This document shows, in pieces, positions 27,274 through 36,599 of a DNA stretch of 64,000 nucleotides (position 1 is the stretch's first letter; every line of letters starts with the position of its first letter). Origin of the DNA: Treponema sp. (lineage in GTDB: Bacteria; Spirochaetota; Spirochaetia; Treponematales; Treponemataceae); NCBI GenBank assembly GCA_016290335.1, contig JAEETM010000003.1, forward strand, positions 1 to 64,000, in the 5' to 3' direction. The translations under genes were made by a program, and so were the position numbers. The notes under the pieces were generated by a model, which was given only the letters and a program-made list of their open reading frames with translations, was not told where the DNA came from and made no database searches.

Positions 27274-27378
27274 CATAGGGCAAAATCGCGCAATATTGCG
27301 CTAGACGCTGCTTGTGGTATAGGAACTATTTAAATGCCGCTCTCGCGGCATCCACAAGCAGAGTCTTTTTGCCCTATG
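27274..27378. repeat. Intergenic multi-stem fold-back structure
   Basis: The outer stem CATAGGGCAAAA (27274-27285) pairs perfectly with TTTTGCCCTATG (27367-27378). Inside are a perfect 14-bp palindrome GCGCAATATTGCGC (27288-27301) and a long hairpin, GACGCTGCTTGTGG (27304-27317) with CCACAAGCAGAGTC (27352-27365; 13 of 14 pairs), capped by ATGCCGC-TCTC-GCGGCAT (27334-27351). Together they form a three-way branched structure. It could be a small structured RNA, a terminator region or a non-autonomous fold-back element; no ORF fits it. The rest of the 27181-27432 gap shows nothing else. Confidence 0.75.
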
Positions 27379-27432
27379 TCTCACTCCCTTGCGCCCATTT
27401 TATGTGAATAAGTTATAATGCGTTTGCCAATT

Positions 27433-28179
27433 TTATTTAAATAGCTGTTGAAACCCTTTTGCCTTTTCAACGGCTTCTTCCAGCGTCATGCCAACAAAGG
27501 CCTGAGCCCCAAGGTTTCGGCCGCTGAGCTTGTCGTCTATAAAAGCACCTACTACAATACCTGGGATTACGCTGTCTGGGTCGTTTGGAGCATTTGGGCC
27601 TCCTAAATCTGTGCGGCACCAGCCCGGGTCGGTAAGGTTGATGCAGACATTTGTGCCATCCAGTTTACCGGCAAGGTCGGAGGTGACTTTGTCTAAAGCG
27701 GCTTTACTTGCACTGTAGCCGGCCTGTTCAGGTTCGTTGCGGATTCCACTTGTTGTGTTGATTACACGGCCCCAGCCACGTTCAATCATCTTTGGAATAA
27801 AGTGGTAGCAGAGCATCATTGGAGCGATTGTGTTGATTACAAAGCTTGTTGAATAATCCTCGGCGGGAGTTTTCCAATAATCGGTGCGGTATGCAATCTG
27901 AACGGCAGCATCGTTGAATAAGATGTCTACAGGCTTTCCGCGGCTTTCAATTTCTTTAATCATTGCTTCTACCTGTGAAAGGTCACTCAATTCGGCGGCA
28001 ACATCAAAAGCTTCTACGCCCATTGCGCGAACTTCTGCAAGTACTGCAGCTGTGTGGTCAAGTGAGCGGCTGTGCAAGATTAAGTTGCAGCCCTTGCCGG
28101 CCATAAACTTAGCGATTCTGTATCCAATTCCTCTGTTGGCACCTGTTACGAGCGCCCATTTTCCTTTTACATCTGTCAT
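27433..28179 (-). CDS. SDR family oxidoreductase
   Basis: 248 aa classical short-chain dehydrogenase/reductase. It has the NAD(P) motif TGANRGIGYRIA (residues 14-25), an NDAAVQ variant of the NNAG motif (about 88-93), the catalytic Ser in INTTSGI (about 140-146), and YSASKAALDK with the catalytic Tyr and Lys (about 154-163). The substrate cannot be read from sequence; it acts in the cytosol on an alcohol or carbonyl. Its start overlaps the preceding epimerase-like gene by 4 nt. It is the last gene of a minus-strand operon with that gene and an iron alcohol dehydrogenase. Confidence 0.9.
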   Translation of the reverse strand: MTDVKGKWALVTGANRGIGYRIAKFMAGKGCNLILHSRSLDHTAAVLAEVRAMGVEAFDVAAELSDLSQVEAMIKEIESRGKPVDILFNDAAVQIAYRTDYWKTPAEDYSTSFVINTIAPMMLCYHFIPKMIERGWGRVINTTSGIRNEPEQAGYSASKAALDKVTSDLAGKLDGTNVCINLTDPGWCRTDLGGPNAPNDPDSVIPGIVVGAFIDDKLSGRNLGAQAFVGMTLEEAVEKAKGFQQLFK

Positions 28180-29171
28180 TTTGTTTTCTCCACAATTTCA
28201 TCACACCATTTGTCAAAATCAGGGTCTTCTACCTGACACTCCGGATGTGACATTACATATTCTACTGTTTCGCGGATTCCCTGATCGGCGCGTTTTGTTG
28301 CAACAAAGTCCGGCACAAGAGCCTTAAGCTTGCTGCAGTCAAAAACAACTGAGTTTGCCTTGTCGCCAATCAAACTGCCTGTAAAATCATAATTTGAATG
28401 CGCGGCAAGATAGGCCGAAGAAACATAAACCGGCTTAAGCTCTACGCCAAGTGCATCTGCAATACTCTGATAAATCTGATTCCAGGTAACGCTTTCATCA
28501 CTCATAATCTGAACAGCTTCGCCAATTGCGTGAATGTTTCCCATCAAGCCGACAAAGCCCTTTGCAAAGTCGGAATTGTGGGTAAGTGTCCAAAGACTTG
28601 TGCCATCTCCGTGGATAATTACAGGTTTCCCTTCTTTAATTCGTTTTACAACCTGGTAGCTGCCCTTATCTCCGTGAACACCAAGTGGTACCGAGCGTTC
28701 ATCGTAAGTGTGGCTCGGGCGGATTATGGTGATAGGGAAGGCTTCGTCGCGGTAAAGCTTCATCAGATAGTCTTCACAGGCAATTTTGTTACGGGAATAT
28801 TCCCAGTAAGGATTTGCAAGCGGTGTTTTTTCGCTGATGATGTAGTTGCCGCATGGTTTCTGGTAAGCAGAAGCTGAGCTGATATACATAAACTGGCGTA
28901 CTTTGCCTTTAAGAAGGCGGTAGTCGCGTTCCAGCTGTGACGGCACAAAACCGATAAAGTCGCAGGCTACGTCGAACTGCATGCCTTCGAGCTTTCTGGA
29001 AGCGGCGGCTTCATCATTTATATCAACGGTGATAAAGTGGGCGCCTTTAAGACGCGGGTCGTTATTGCGGTTTCCACGGTTAATAAGATACAATTCCCAT
29101 CCTTTTTCTAAAAGCAGTTTGGAAATTGCCATGCTGATTGTACCGGTTCCGCCAATGAATAATGCTTTCAT
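28176..29171 (-). CDS. NAD-dependent epimerase/dehydratase (extended SDR)
   Basis: 331 aa. The N-terminal Rossmann motif is ALFIGGTGTISMAISKLLLE (residues 3-22), an atypical extended-SDR form (GGTGTIS). The catalytic pair may be Tyr-x-x-x-Lys in YSRNKIACEDYL (about residues 124-135), and FMYISSASAY carries the serine. Such proteins act on nucleotide sugars or related carbonyls; the exact substrate is unclear. A GGGAG Shine-Dalgarno precedes the ATG. It lies 17 nt downstream of the alcohol dehydrogenase and overlaps the next SDR by 4 nt. Confidence 0.85.
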   Translation of the reverse strand: MKALFIGGTGTISMAISKLLLEKGWELYLINRGNRNNDPRLKGAHFITVDINDEAAASRKLEGMQFDVACDFIGFVPSQLERDYRLLKGKVRQFMYISSASAYQKPCGNYIISEKTPLANPYWEYSRNKIACEDYLMKLYRDEAFPITIIRPSHTYDERSVPLGVHGDKGSYQVVKRIKEGKPVIIHGDGTSLWTLTHNSDFAKGFVGLMGNIHAIGEAVQIMSDESVTWNQIYQSIADALGVELKPVYVSSAYLAAHSNYDFTGSLIGDKANSVVFDCSKLKALVPDFVATKRADQGIRETVEYVMSHPECQVEDPDFDKWCDEIVEKTK

Positions 29172-29188
29172 ATTTTTCTCCCGACAAT

Positions 29189-30373
29189 CTATATTTTAGC
29201 CTTTACAGCAAGCTTATATATTTCTGCAATATCTTCAGAACTCAATTTTACAAATCCACCGGTTCTTCCGCCTTCCGGCAAGCCAAACTTCTTAACAAGT
29301 GTTGGAATATCTTCTTCTTTAGCTCCAAGCTCTGCAAAGTTGATTGGCATGCCAATACTGCGCAAGAACTCGCGGAAACATCTGATTCCTTCAAGAACTG
29401 TGCTTTCAGGATCTGCAAAATCCATCTTACAGCCCCAAACCCGGGTTGCCCACTGAGCAAAACGCATTACATCGTGTTTGTAAACAAACTCCATCCAGGC
29501 TGGCATTATTACTGCAAGGCCGGCACCGTGAGCACAATCATACAAACCGCTAAGCTCGTGCTCAATTCCGTGACTGTTCCAATCCTGGTCGCGGCCAACA
29601 CCAACAATGTTATTGTGAGCAACCATTCCGGCCCACATAATGTTAGCGCGCGCCTCATAATCATCTGGATTTGCAATTACTTTTGGAGTTTCGTGAATCA
29701 TTGCAAGCAGAACGCCTTCGCACAGACGGTCGGTTGTTTCTACGTTCTTTGTATTTGTAAAATATCGTTCGCAAACGTGTGCCATAATGTCTGTTGCACC
29801 GCAGGCTGTCTGGTAAGGTGGCAATGTCTGTGTTAAAGCCGGGTTCAAAATAGAAAAGCGAGGTCGCAACATGTCATTTCCAAAGCCGCGTTTTATCATT
29901 CCATCCTTTTTTGTGATTACTGTATCTGGAGAACCTTCGCTGCCAGCTGCTGCAATTGTTAAAATAGTTGCAACAGGAAGTGCCGCTTTTGGCTGGGCAA
30001 TATAGCTGTAAAAATCCCAGAAATCTCCATCATAGCAGACACCAAGAGCAATAGCCTTTGCACTGTCAATTACAGAACCGCCGCCAACTGCAAGAATAAA
30101 ATCAACATCATTTTTCTTGCACAAATCTATTCCTTCGTAAACTAAATCATCAAGTGGATTAGGATGAACGCCGCCAAGCTCAACAAAATCAATCCCTGCA
30201 GCTTTAAGAGAAGCGCGAACCCTGCCAAGTAAGCCTGATTTTTCAGCCGATTTTCCACCAAAATGGAGCAAAACTTTGGAACCGCCGAACTCTTTTACAA
30301 GCGCCCCCGCCTGATTTTCCGTATCCTTTCCAAAAACAAATTTTGTAGGACTGTAAAAAGTAAAATTATTCAT
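29189..30373 (-). CDS. Iron-containing alcohol dehydrogenase (butanol dehydrogenase-like)
   Basis: 394 aa group III alcohol dehydrogenase. The N-terminal nucleotide domain has FILAVGGGSVIDSAKAIALG (about residues 91-110). Metal ligands are seen in GATDIMAHVCERYF (Asp and His, about 190-203) and HGIEHELSGLYDCAHGAGLA (two His, about 265-284). It closely resembles BDH/YugJ-type NAD(P)H-dependent butanol dehydrogenases that reduce aldehydes in fermenting anaerobes. First gene of a three-gene minus operon with an ATAGGAG Shine-Dalgarno. Its upstream region (30374-30661) carries three GC-rich hairpins. Confidence 0.92.
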   Translation of the reverse strand: MNNFTFYSPTKFVFGKDTENQAGALVKEFGGSKVLLHFGGKSAEKSGLLGRVRASLKAAGIDFVELGGVHPNPLDDLVYEGIDLCKKNDVDFILAVGGGSVIDSAKAIALGVCYDGDFWDFYSYIAQPKAALPVATILTIAAAGSEGSPDTVITKKDGMIKRGFGNDMLRPRFSILNPALTQTLPPYQTACGATDIMAHVCERYFTNTKNVETTDRLCEGVLLAMIHETPKVIANPDDYEARANIMWAGMVAHNNIVGVGRDQDWNSHGIEHELSGLYDCAHGAGLAVIMPAWMEFVYKHDVMRFAQWATRVWGCKMDFADPESTVLEGIRCFREFLRSIGMPINFAELGAKEEDIPTLVKKFGLPEGGRTGGFVKLSSEDIAEIYKLAVKAKI

Positions 30374-30477
30374 ATTTATGTAACTCCTATGTTAAATATC
30401 TTCCTTAATAAAGAGTAAATCAGGAATCCCTTAAAAGGTAGGTCACTTTCTCTAATATAATGGAATAAATATGTTTT

Positions 30478-30596
30478 AAAGAAACGCGAGCAGTCGCGCA
30501 GCGTTTCATAGAATTGCAAAATAGAAGAATTGTTGAGCCTCGCGAAACAATTCATCATTTATGAAAGAAACACGAACAGTGCGCAGTCTTTCATAA
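30478..30596. repeat. Cluster of three hairpins with two copies of a ~32-bp repeat
   Basis: Hairpin 1: GAAACGC (30481-30487) with GCGTTTC (30501-30507). Hairpin 2: GAATTGTT (30527-30534) with AACAATTC (30546-30553). Hairpin 3: TTATGAAAGA (30559-30568) with TCTTTCATAA (30587-30596). Hairpins 1 and 3 are imperfect direct copies of one unit that reads AAAGAAACrCGArCAG and ends TTTCATA. They lie between the divergent adh and lipoprotein genes. No T tract follows, so they do not look like simple terminators. Confidence 0.65.
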
Positions 30597-30661
30597 TAAA
30601 ATTTGATTTTTACCTATATTTGATTTATCATTAAATATTATTGAAAAATCGGGAGTTGGTT

Positions 30662-32782
30662 ATGAAGAGTAAATCAAAAGTGTTTCTGGCTTTTGCATTG
30701 AGCGTTCTTTTTTTATCCTGTTCTAATCTATTTCAAGCAAACAAAGACAAGGGTTCTGTTTCCATACAATTGCCACAAATAAACCCGCTTATTTCGGAAC
30801 AAAAGCTTTCTCTCAACAAAAACAAGTTGCGGTTTATCCTTAATATTTCCGGTAATGCTGATTTCAGTATGGAAAAGGAAGCTGTAAGTGGAGAAAAAAT
30901 TGAAATTGAACTGGAAGCAGGAAATTATAGTGTTGATGCTGTAGCTTATAATTCCGACGATACAGTCAGACAGTTTCCACTATATAAAGGTTCCGGACAG
31001 TTTGCTATAGCTGGTGGCGAAACAAGTAAGCTTTATCTGATAATGAAAAGGATTCCTGCTGCCGAGTTTACTAAAAATGTACTGGATAAAGCCAGCGGAG
31101 AATATAATTACACTTGGGGCGGAGATTTAATAAAGCTTTACCCTGACTTCAATAAAGTATTAAAACGGGGAGATTGTTTTACAGTCACCTTCAAAGGAAA
31201 GGCAAATACAGCCTTCAACGGTACTTTTGATGCAGTCCTTGCAACAGGTTCTAACAAAAACAATCCGGCTGTAATTGCAAAGGAATCCAGCGAGATTAGT
31301 TTTAATGCTGGCGATGCTGTATCGGTTTCTTTTGATATTATGGTAGAAAGTGATGCAAGGGATAAAAATGACACACAATTCTATCTTTCTTATGAAAAAG
31401 AAGCTTGTGATGAAGTTATGGCCTTTAATGAATATTCGATTGAGTTTAATTTTAAGCCAAACTTTACGCGAATTGAACATAATATTCATATTGGCGACCG
31501 TGTTTATTATGTTTATTCAAAGAGCGGCTACGAGTTTGTTCTGCCAGATGCAGATGAGCTTAATCAGCTTACTAATAATAACTTCCATTCATTTATATTG
31601 GATGGTTATTATACAAACGAAAGCTTTACAGGCAATAAAGTAAATACAATTGCGGCATCAGACAATACCAAAGCTATGCATTTCTACTTAAAGCCTGTTT
31701 TACATCTGAAAAAGAACAATTCAACTGCTGTTTCTGAAGAAGGAGCATATTATAGCAGCGACATCAGAATCAAAGATTTTACAAAGGGTTCAAACGGTAT
31801 TTTGTTTAAAGATTTACCTGCAAGTGGCGAAACCTTGTATTTTACTTTTGAAGGTATAGCTGGAAAAGATTTTGAAGGTGAGTTAGGCTGCGAATTAATT
31901 GAAGATTCTGTAAAAACAACTGTTCTTGACAGCCAGAAAGCAGAGCTGAATGTTAAAAAGGACGAAAAGTTCCTCTTGTATTACGAGCTTACAGTTCCAG
32001 AAGACAAGAGTCTGGTTTCTTTTGCAAATACAGGCTTCAATTTCTTCTATGATTCAAACTCTTTGGATGAAGATTTTACAATCTCTGATATAAAAGTAAC
32101 ACTTTATGGCGGTAAATATGGCGAGGATTATAAACCGCTTAAGCTGGATATTTCTGTTGAATTACCTGAATACAAAACCGGTAATATTTCAATCTCACAG
32201 ACTAATACCGACCAGGGACTTGAGTTTGCCTGTGAAGACAGTGAACTTACAAGAAAGGGTATAGAGCTTACTTCTTATGACTGGATTCTTTCTTATTTGA
32301 ATGAAGATGAGCGTCTTTCTACAGAAAAAGCTTTTGTTCTTACAAATGAAAAGAAATCTTCGCTTGAATACAATGGTTTCTATGCTTTGAGCCTTATTGC
32401 CCACGATGCAGACGGAAATATGTATGCAGAAACCGCTTATCTTACCCTTGCAAATGAAAACGGAAAGCCTATGCATAACGTTCCGAATGGTCCTGTTCTG
32501 GAAGTAACGCTGCCATCAGATTATTCACAAGGAAAGCTTAAAATTGAGCAGTCTGCAACAGAAAACAATGGTACCAAGTTTACAGTTCTTAATCTTCTGG
32601 AAGAATACGAATACTGCATGTGGACTTTTGAGGATGAAGTTGTTTCCAGAACGGCAAGCTATGAGCTTACTGGTGAAGAAAAAGCTAAACTGGAACAGAA
32701 AAAATATGTACTTTCCTTCTTTGTCAAAGAAAAGGATGGTACTTATTACGATGCTGAAATCTATATCAATATCATAAAATAA
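30662..32782 (+). CDS. Large lipoprotein, unknown function
   Basis: About 706 aa from ATG 30662, chosen because GGGAG lies 6 nt upstream and the lipoprotein signal (KVFLAFALSVLFLSCSN, lipobox LFLSC) starts there; an in-frame TTG at 30641 is less likely. The mature protein is acidic, all-beta in pattern, with repeated beta-sandwich-like blocks and two related C-terminal segments (each with LEVTLPSDYSQGKLKI- or ISVELPEYKTGNISI-like starts followed by a YDWILSYL/YCMWTFED core). No known domain is recognised. Possibly a surface or periplasmic binding protein. It is followed after 15 nt by a second large lipoprotein. A TTGATT/TATCAT promoter may lie at about 30603-30631. Confidence 0.75.
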   Translation: MKSKSKVFLAFALSVLFLSCSNLFQANKDKGSVSIQLPQINPLISEQKLSLNKNKLRFILNISGNADFSMEKEAVSGEKIEIELEAGNYSVDAVAYNSDDTVRQFPLYKGSGQFAIAGGETSKLYLIMKRIPAAEFTKNVLDKASGEYNYTWGGDLIKLYPDFNKVLKRGDCFTVTFKGKANTAFNGTFDAVLATGSNKNNPAVIAKESSEISFNAGDAVSVSFDIMVESDARDKNDTQFYLSYEKEACDEVMAFNEYSIEFNFKPNFTRIEHNIHIGDRVYYVYSKSGYEFVLPDADELNQLTNNNFHSFILDGYYTNESFTGNKVNTIAASDNTKAMHFYLKPVLHLKKNNSTAVSEEGAYYSSDIRIKDFTKGSNGILFKDLPASGETLYFTFEGIAGKDFEGELGCELIEDSVKTTVLDSQKAELNVKKDEKFLLYYELTVPEDKSLVSFANTGFNFFYDSNSLDEDFTISDIKVTLYGGKYGEDYKPLKLDISVELPEYKTGNISISQTNTDQGLEFACEDSELTRKGIELTSYDWILSYLNEDERLSTEKAFVLTNEKKSSLEYNGFYALSLIAHDADGNMYAETAYLTLANENGKPMHNVPNGPVLEVTLPSDYSQGKLKIEQSATENNGTKFTVLNLLEEYEYCMWTFEDEVVSRTASYELTGEEKAKLEQKKYVLSFFVKEKDGTYYDAEIYINIIK

Positions 32783-32797
32783 ATTGGAGATACAAAA

Positions 32798-35362
32798 ATG
32801 AGGAAATTAGTAAGATTTAGTTCGATTTTATTATTGGCAGCAGTTTTATTTTCCTGTAAGCAGAATGTTAATTATGATGGATTAAAATCACAGGAAATAC
32901 AGGGACAGCAAACAGAAAAACAGGTTGATAAGGCAGATGATTATGTTACCGTAAAGCTTGATGTTAGCAAGGCTGCCCGAGAAGCTTTTGTGCCGGGCGA
33001 GGACAGTGGTAGATTCTTGTCTTATAAGCTTACCGGTTACTTCAATGGTTCAAAAAATCTTACCGAAATAATGCAGTGGGATAATTATGATTCTATAAAA
33101 GGCTCTGAGTTCAGTATTAAAAGAGGTAACTGGGATTTAACTCTTACTGCAACTGCCTGGGACTACAATGAAATTACAGATGAGTATAAAGGTTATCCGG
33201 TTTTAACAGGAAGCTGCTCAAAGAACATAACAAGCGCAGAAACTATATCTTTTAAGCTTGACAGAATCCCGGATTCAGAGGCTCCTGGAGAGTATTATAT
33301 TTATCTTCATTATCCAAAGAGTGAGTATTGGTCAATTTCTGCTTCTGTAAAGGATTTGGAAACTTTAACTTCTTTTGAAGATGAACGCTATAATCCTGTT
33401 ATTAAAGCTGATTCTGGTGATTTTGCAGAAATCCACGGTAAAGTTCCAGCAGGTGAGTACAAATTAGGCATAAAGTTTGTGTATAAATCAGATTCTTTGG
33501 AAACGGTTTCTACAGTGCCTGTTTATATTGTAGTTGCCCCTGGTTGTCAGACCCATGGCGATATCTTCCTTGATTCAACTAAGCTCAATATGGCTTGCCC
33601 TATTAATTATGTTGGTTACGATGCTGACAAGGGTAACTATATTTTACCAAAAGGATTCCCAACTCATTATAGTTCTTTTGAAAGCCTAGATTTACCAACT
33701 CCAATCCGCACCGATTCCGATAATTATGACTTTGTTGGCTGGTACACAAATAAAGACTTCTGGTCTGATACAAAAATAGAAAAAACTCCTCTTTATAACG
33801 AATCTGGTGAAAACGAACTTACTCTTTATCCACGATGGTGTGCTAAAACATCTTCTTATTTCAGCCTGGAGGATAATGAAGGTATTAACTTTGTTTTAAA
33901 TGATGAGACTAAGGCCCTGTTTACAAACAAAAAGGCAGCATTCTTGCAATACTTTGTGAAAAACACTGTGACAGGTTATGAAATCAACGTTTGGTGCAGC
34001 GATGATGATTTAAGTAAAATGAATTATGAATGGAATTATCCTTTTGTTGATAATGGAACTTATTATGAAGCATATATTAACATTGGAGATGTAAAGGTTA
34101 CTGAATATCTGGGAATTGTACCAAAAACTGGTATTGGCGAAGATGAGCATATTTATGATTCTGCAGATTTTGATCTTGATGATTATGGTGTATTGCACAT
34201 TACAAATATTCCTGAATATACAGATTACAGTAGTGAGGATTCTACTTTTACCGAAAAACACTTTGTACAAATCTGGAATGACGATTGGTCAAAGTGTCAT
34301 AAAGATGTGACAGTGACACCTTCTAAGGAAAGATCTGTAGATATTGATATAACTCCTTATCTGGAACAAGCCCAGCTTTTTGGCAAGCAATTCATAGTTA
34401 ATTGTGGAAGGGATTATTGGTACAAGGGTAAGAAATACGGTATTGGTTATGGTCAACCAACATTTACTTATGGCGAGGAATACAATGCCAATTATTCTCA
34501 AGAGGATGTTTATTCTCTGAATTGTACAGGATTTGAAACAGGCATTGACTTTGATAAGCCTGTAGCTGCTGGAAGTGGATATACAAAAGTGTATATCGAG
34601 TTTATGGCAGAATCAAAAGCTGCTACCCAGGTTTGTTTCCAGTTACAGGATAAGACAAATGAAATAATGGCTTCTGATGCAGGAACTGTTTATAGTGAAA
34701 ATTTCGGCAAATATGTTAAATTATCTAAACCTTGTTTGTCAGGAGAAAAATACTCTGACTGGTCTACAGGAAGCGAAATAATAAAAGACTGCTCTGATGC
34801 TGCAACAAGAATTAAGTTCTTCTTCCAGGATGCTAATTCAGATTTCAAGGATGTTGAAGGAACAGTATACGTTAGAAAAGTATGGCTCACTGCAAAAGAT
34901 AAGGATGATTTAATTGTATTTGATTCGAAGAATTATAATGGCGGTGCAACTTCAGCTGCTGGAAGTACTTACTATTCTTATGAAATAACATCTGGTGGAG
35001 TTACATATCTCTTTGATAAGGATGGCAAGCTTACTGGCAAGGCTGATGGAAGCGAGATTGATGATATTGAAATGCTTATGGAAGATTCTTTCATTTCAAT
35101 TACGCTTGATAAAGATATAAGTGAATTAGGTGATTCTGGAAAATACACAAGTTTGATTATCAGTGGTAGCGAAACTGTAATGACAGATGATGATCCTGAT
35201 GCTGCAGCTCTCTTAGCTGAATCTTATAAATACACCTATGAAAATAGTACTCTTACTATTTTATCATCAACAACTACAGTGGCAACAATGTTAATTGGCA
35301 AAGATGGTTCAATCACATATATTAATGGTAATTTGACTTACAAATTTAAGAAAGCTGAATAA
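32798..35362 (+). CDS. Large lipoprotein with an InlB/Listeria-Bacteroides-type repeat
   Basis: 854 aa. Lipoprotein signal with lipobox VLFSC (Cys about 20). At about residues 290-350 there is one InlB-like (Listeria-Bacteroides) repeat: LPKGFPTHYSSFESLDLPTP, then DFVGWYTNKDF and LTLYPRW, typical of surface proteins. Further beta-rich segments follow, one (about 600-700) resembling a carbohydrate-binding beta-sandwich (VYIEFMAESKAATQVCFQL; GTVYVRKVWL). It ends with a strand-rich domain. Likely surface exposed and perhaps glycan-binding; that is inference. It is in one transcription unit with the 30662 lipoprotein and is followed by a terminator at 35401. Confidence 0.75.
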   Translation: MRKLVRFSSILLLAAVLFSCKQNVNYDGLKSQEIQGQQTEKQVDKADDYVTVKLDVSKAAREAFVPGEDSGRFLSYKLTGYFNGSKNLTEIMQWDNYDSIKGSEFSIKRGNWDLTLTATAWDYNEITDEYKGYPVLTGSCSKNITSAETISFKLDRIPDSEAPGEYYIYLHYPKSEYWSISASVKDLETLTSFEDERYNPVIKADSGDFAEIHGKVPAGEYKLGIKFVYKSDSLETVSTVPVYIVVAPGCQTHGDIFLDSTKLNMACPINYVGYDADKGNYILPKGFPTHYSSFESLDLPTPIRTDSDNYDFVGWYTNKDFWSDTKIEKTPLYNESGENELTLYPRWCAKTSSYFSLEDNEGINFVLNDETKALFTNKKAAFLQYFVKNTVTGYEINVWCSDDDLSKMNYEWNYPFVDNGTYYEAYINIGDVKVTEYLGIVPKTGIGEDEHIYDSADFDLDDYGVLHITNIPEYTDYSSEDSTFTEKHFVQIWNDDWSKCHKDVTVTPSKERSVDIDITPYLEQAQLFGKQFIVNCGRDYWYKGKKYGIGYGQPTFTYGEEYNANYSQEDVYSLNCTGFETGIDFDKPVAAGSGYTKVYIEFMAESKAATQVCFQLQDKTNEIMASDAGTVYSENFGKYVKLSKPCLSGEKYSDWSTGSEIIKDCSDAATRIKFFFQDANSDFKDVEGTVYVRKVWLTAKDKDDLIVFDSKNYNGGATSAAGSTYYSYEITSGGVTYLFDKDGKLTGKADGSEIDDIEMLMEDSFISITLDKDISELGDSGKYTSLIISGSETVMTDDDPDAAALLAESYKYTYENSTLTILSSTTTVATMLIGKDGSITYINGNLTYKFKKAE

Positions 35363-35400
35363 CTGCCAGTATTAACGTAAAACCTAAGCGTTTCAACAAG

Positions 35401-35439
35401 AAAAGCGTGTTCCTGTAATGTCGGGGGCACGCTTTTTTT
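35401..35439 (+). terminator. Terminator of the lipoprotein pair
   Basis: AAAAGCGTG (35401-35409) pairs with CACGCTTTT (35428-35436), and the T run continues to 35439. Confidence 0.8.
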
Positions 35440-35504
35440 ATGAAAAAAAATCAAAAAAAATTAAAAAAAAGCTTAACTTTTTTTTCACGTCTCCGACAAT
35501 CAAG

Positions 35505-35532
35505 TAAAGGGTGGTGGAAACCCACAAGATAA
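35505..35532 (+). promoter_or_regulatory. Possible sigma-28 (FliA-type) promoter of flaB
   Basis: TAAAGGGT (35505-35512), 12-nt spacer, CAAGATAA (35525-35532). This approximates the flagellar sigma-28 consensus TAAAGTTT / GCCGATAA with one extra spacer base. The same spacing occurs before the DUF4015 gene (60913-60940). Confidence 0.5.
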
Positions 35533-35604
35533 ACCACGTTGTGGTTTTGGATTAGTTACCACCGTGTTTTATCTTTTAATAAACCAAAGAATAAGGAGAT
35601 TATT

Positions 35605-36465
35605 ATGGTTATTAATCACAATATGAGTGCAATGTTTGCTCAGCGTTCCCAGGGAATTCAGGATCTTAACGCCCAGAAGAGTATGGAAAAACTTTCATCA
35701 GGCATGAGAATCAACCGCGCTGGTGACGATGCTTCAGGTCTTGCAGTATCTGAAAAAATGCGTGCACAGATTCGTGGTTTGAATCAGGCTTCTGAAAATG
35801 CAGAGAATGGTATTTCTTTCATTCAGACAACAGAAGGTTATTTGCAGGAAACAACTGACATCGTTCAGAGAATCCGTGAACTTGCAGTTCAGTCTTCAAA
35901 CGGTATCTATTCTGCTGAAGACCGTATGCAGATTCAGGTTGAAGTTTCTTCTCTCATCGCTGAAGTTGACCGCATTGCTTCCGCTGCTCAGTTCAACGGA
36001 ATGAACATGCTCACAGGCCGCTTTGCTCGACCTACAGGCGAAAACGTAGTTACAGGTTCTATGTGGTTCCATATTGGTGCTAACATGGATCAGAGAACAC
36101 AGGTTTATATTGGAACAATGTCTGCTGCAGCTCTTGGTTTGCGCAACGTTGGTGACGAATCAATCATGACTTTGGAAACTCCAGATGAAGCTAACCGCGC
36201 TATTGGTACTTTGGACGAAGCTCTTAAGAAAATCAACAAGCAGCGTGCTGACCTTGGTGCTTACCAGAATCGTCTTGAAGAGACAGTTAAAGGTCTTGAT
36301 ATTGGTGCTGAAAACCTCCAGGCTTCTGAATCACGCATCCGCGATACAGACATGGCTGAAGAAATGGTTGAGTTCACAAAAGACCAGGTACTTTCTCAGG
36401 CTGGAACAGCAATGCTCGCTCAGGCAAATCAGGCTTCACAGAACGTACTCAGCTTACTCCGCTAA
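35605..36465 (+). CDS. flaB: Core periplasmic flagellin FlaB
   Basis: 286 aa starting [16 protein letters not shown] at ATG 35605, where AAGGAG lies upstream; an upstream in-frame ATG at 35539 would add a non-flagellin peptide. The conserved N-terminal D0/D1 region ([20 protein letters not shown]) and C-terminal D1/D0 region ([18 protein letters not shown]) are present, with only a short middle segment, as is typical of spirochaete FlaB, which has no large D2/D3 domains. It forms the core of the endoflagellar filament in the periplasm. Monocistronic, with a terminator at 36482-36520. Confidence 0.96.
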   Translation: MVINHNMSAMFAQRSQGIQDLNAQKSMEKLSSGMRINRAGDDASGLAVSEKMRAQIRGLNQASENAENGISFIQTTEGYLQETTDIVQRIRELAVQSSNGIYSAEDRMQIQVEVSSLIAEVDRIASAAQFNGMNMLTGRFARPTGENVVTGSMWFHIGANMDQRTQVYIGTMSAAALGLRNVGDESIMTLETPDEANRAIGTLDEALKKINKQRADLGAYQNRLEETVKGLDIGAENLQASESRIRDTDMAEEMVEFTKDQVLSQAGTAMLAQANQASQNVLSLLR

Positions 36466-36481
36466 GTTTAAGCTTGCATAG

Positions 36482-36520
36482 AAAAAAAGCTCCGAAATTA
36501 TATTTCGGAGCTTTTTTTTT
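36482..36520 (+). terminator. Terminator of flaB
   Basis: GCTCCGAAA (36489-36497) and TTTCGGAGC (36503-36511) form a 9-bp stem flanked by seven A and nine T. Confidence 0.92.
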
Positions 36521-36599
36521 GTGTTTTTCAAATAATGTGTTATAATATAAGGTATTCCAAGTTTTCATCTGGGAAAATATAGCTTTAAGAGGAAGATTT

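Noticed and set aside
30641..30662. TTG start for the first large lipoprotein
   Set aside because: ATG 30662 has a well-placed GGGAG and begins the lipoprotein signal sequence.
35539..35604. Upstream in-frame ATG of flaB
   Set aside because: It adds a peptide absent from all FlaB proteins; the AAGGAG site belongs to ATG 35605.
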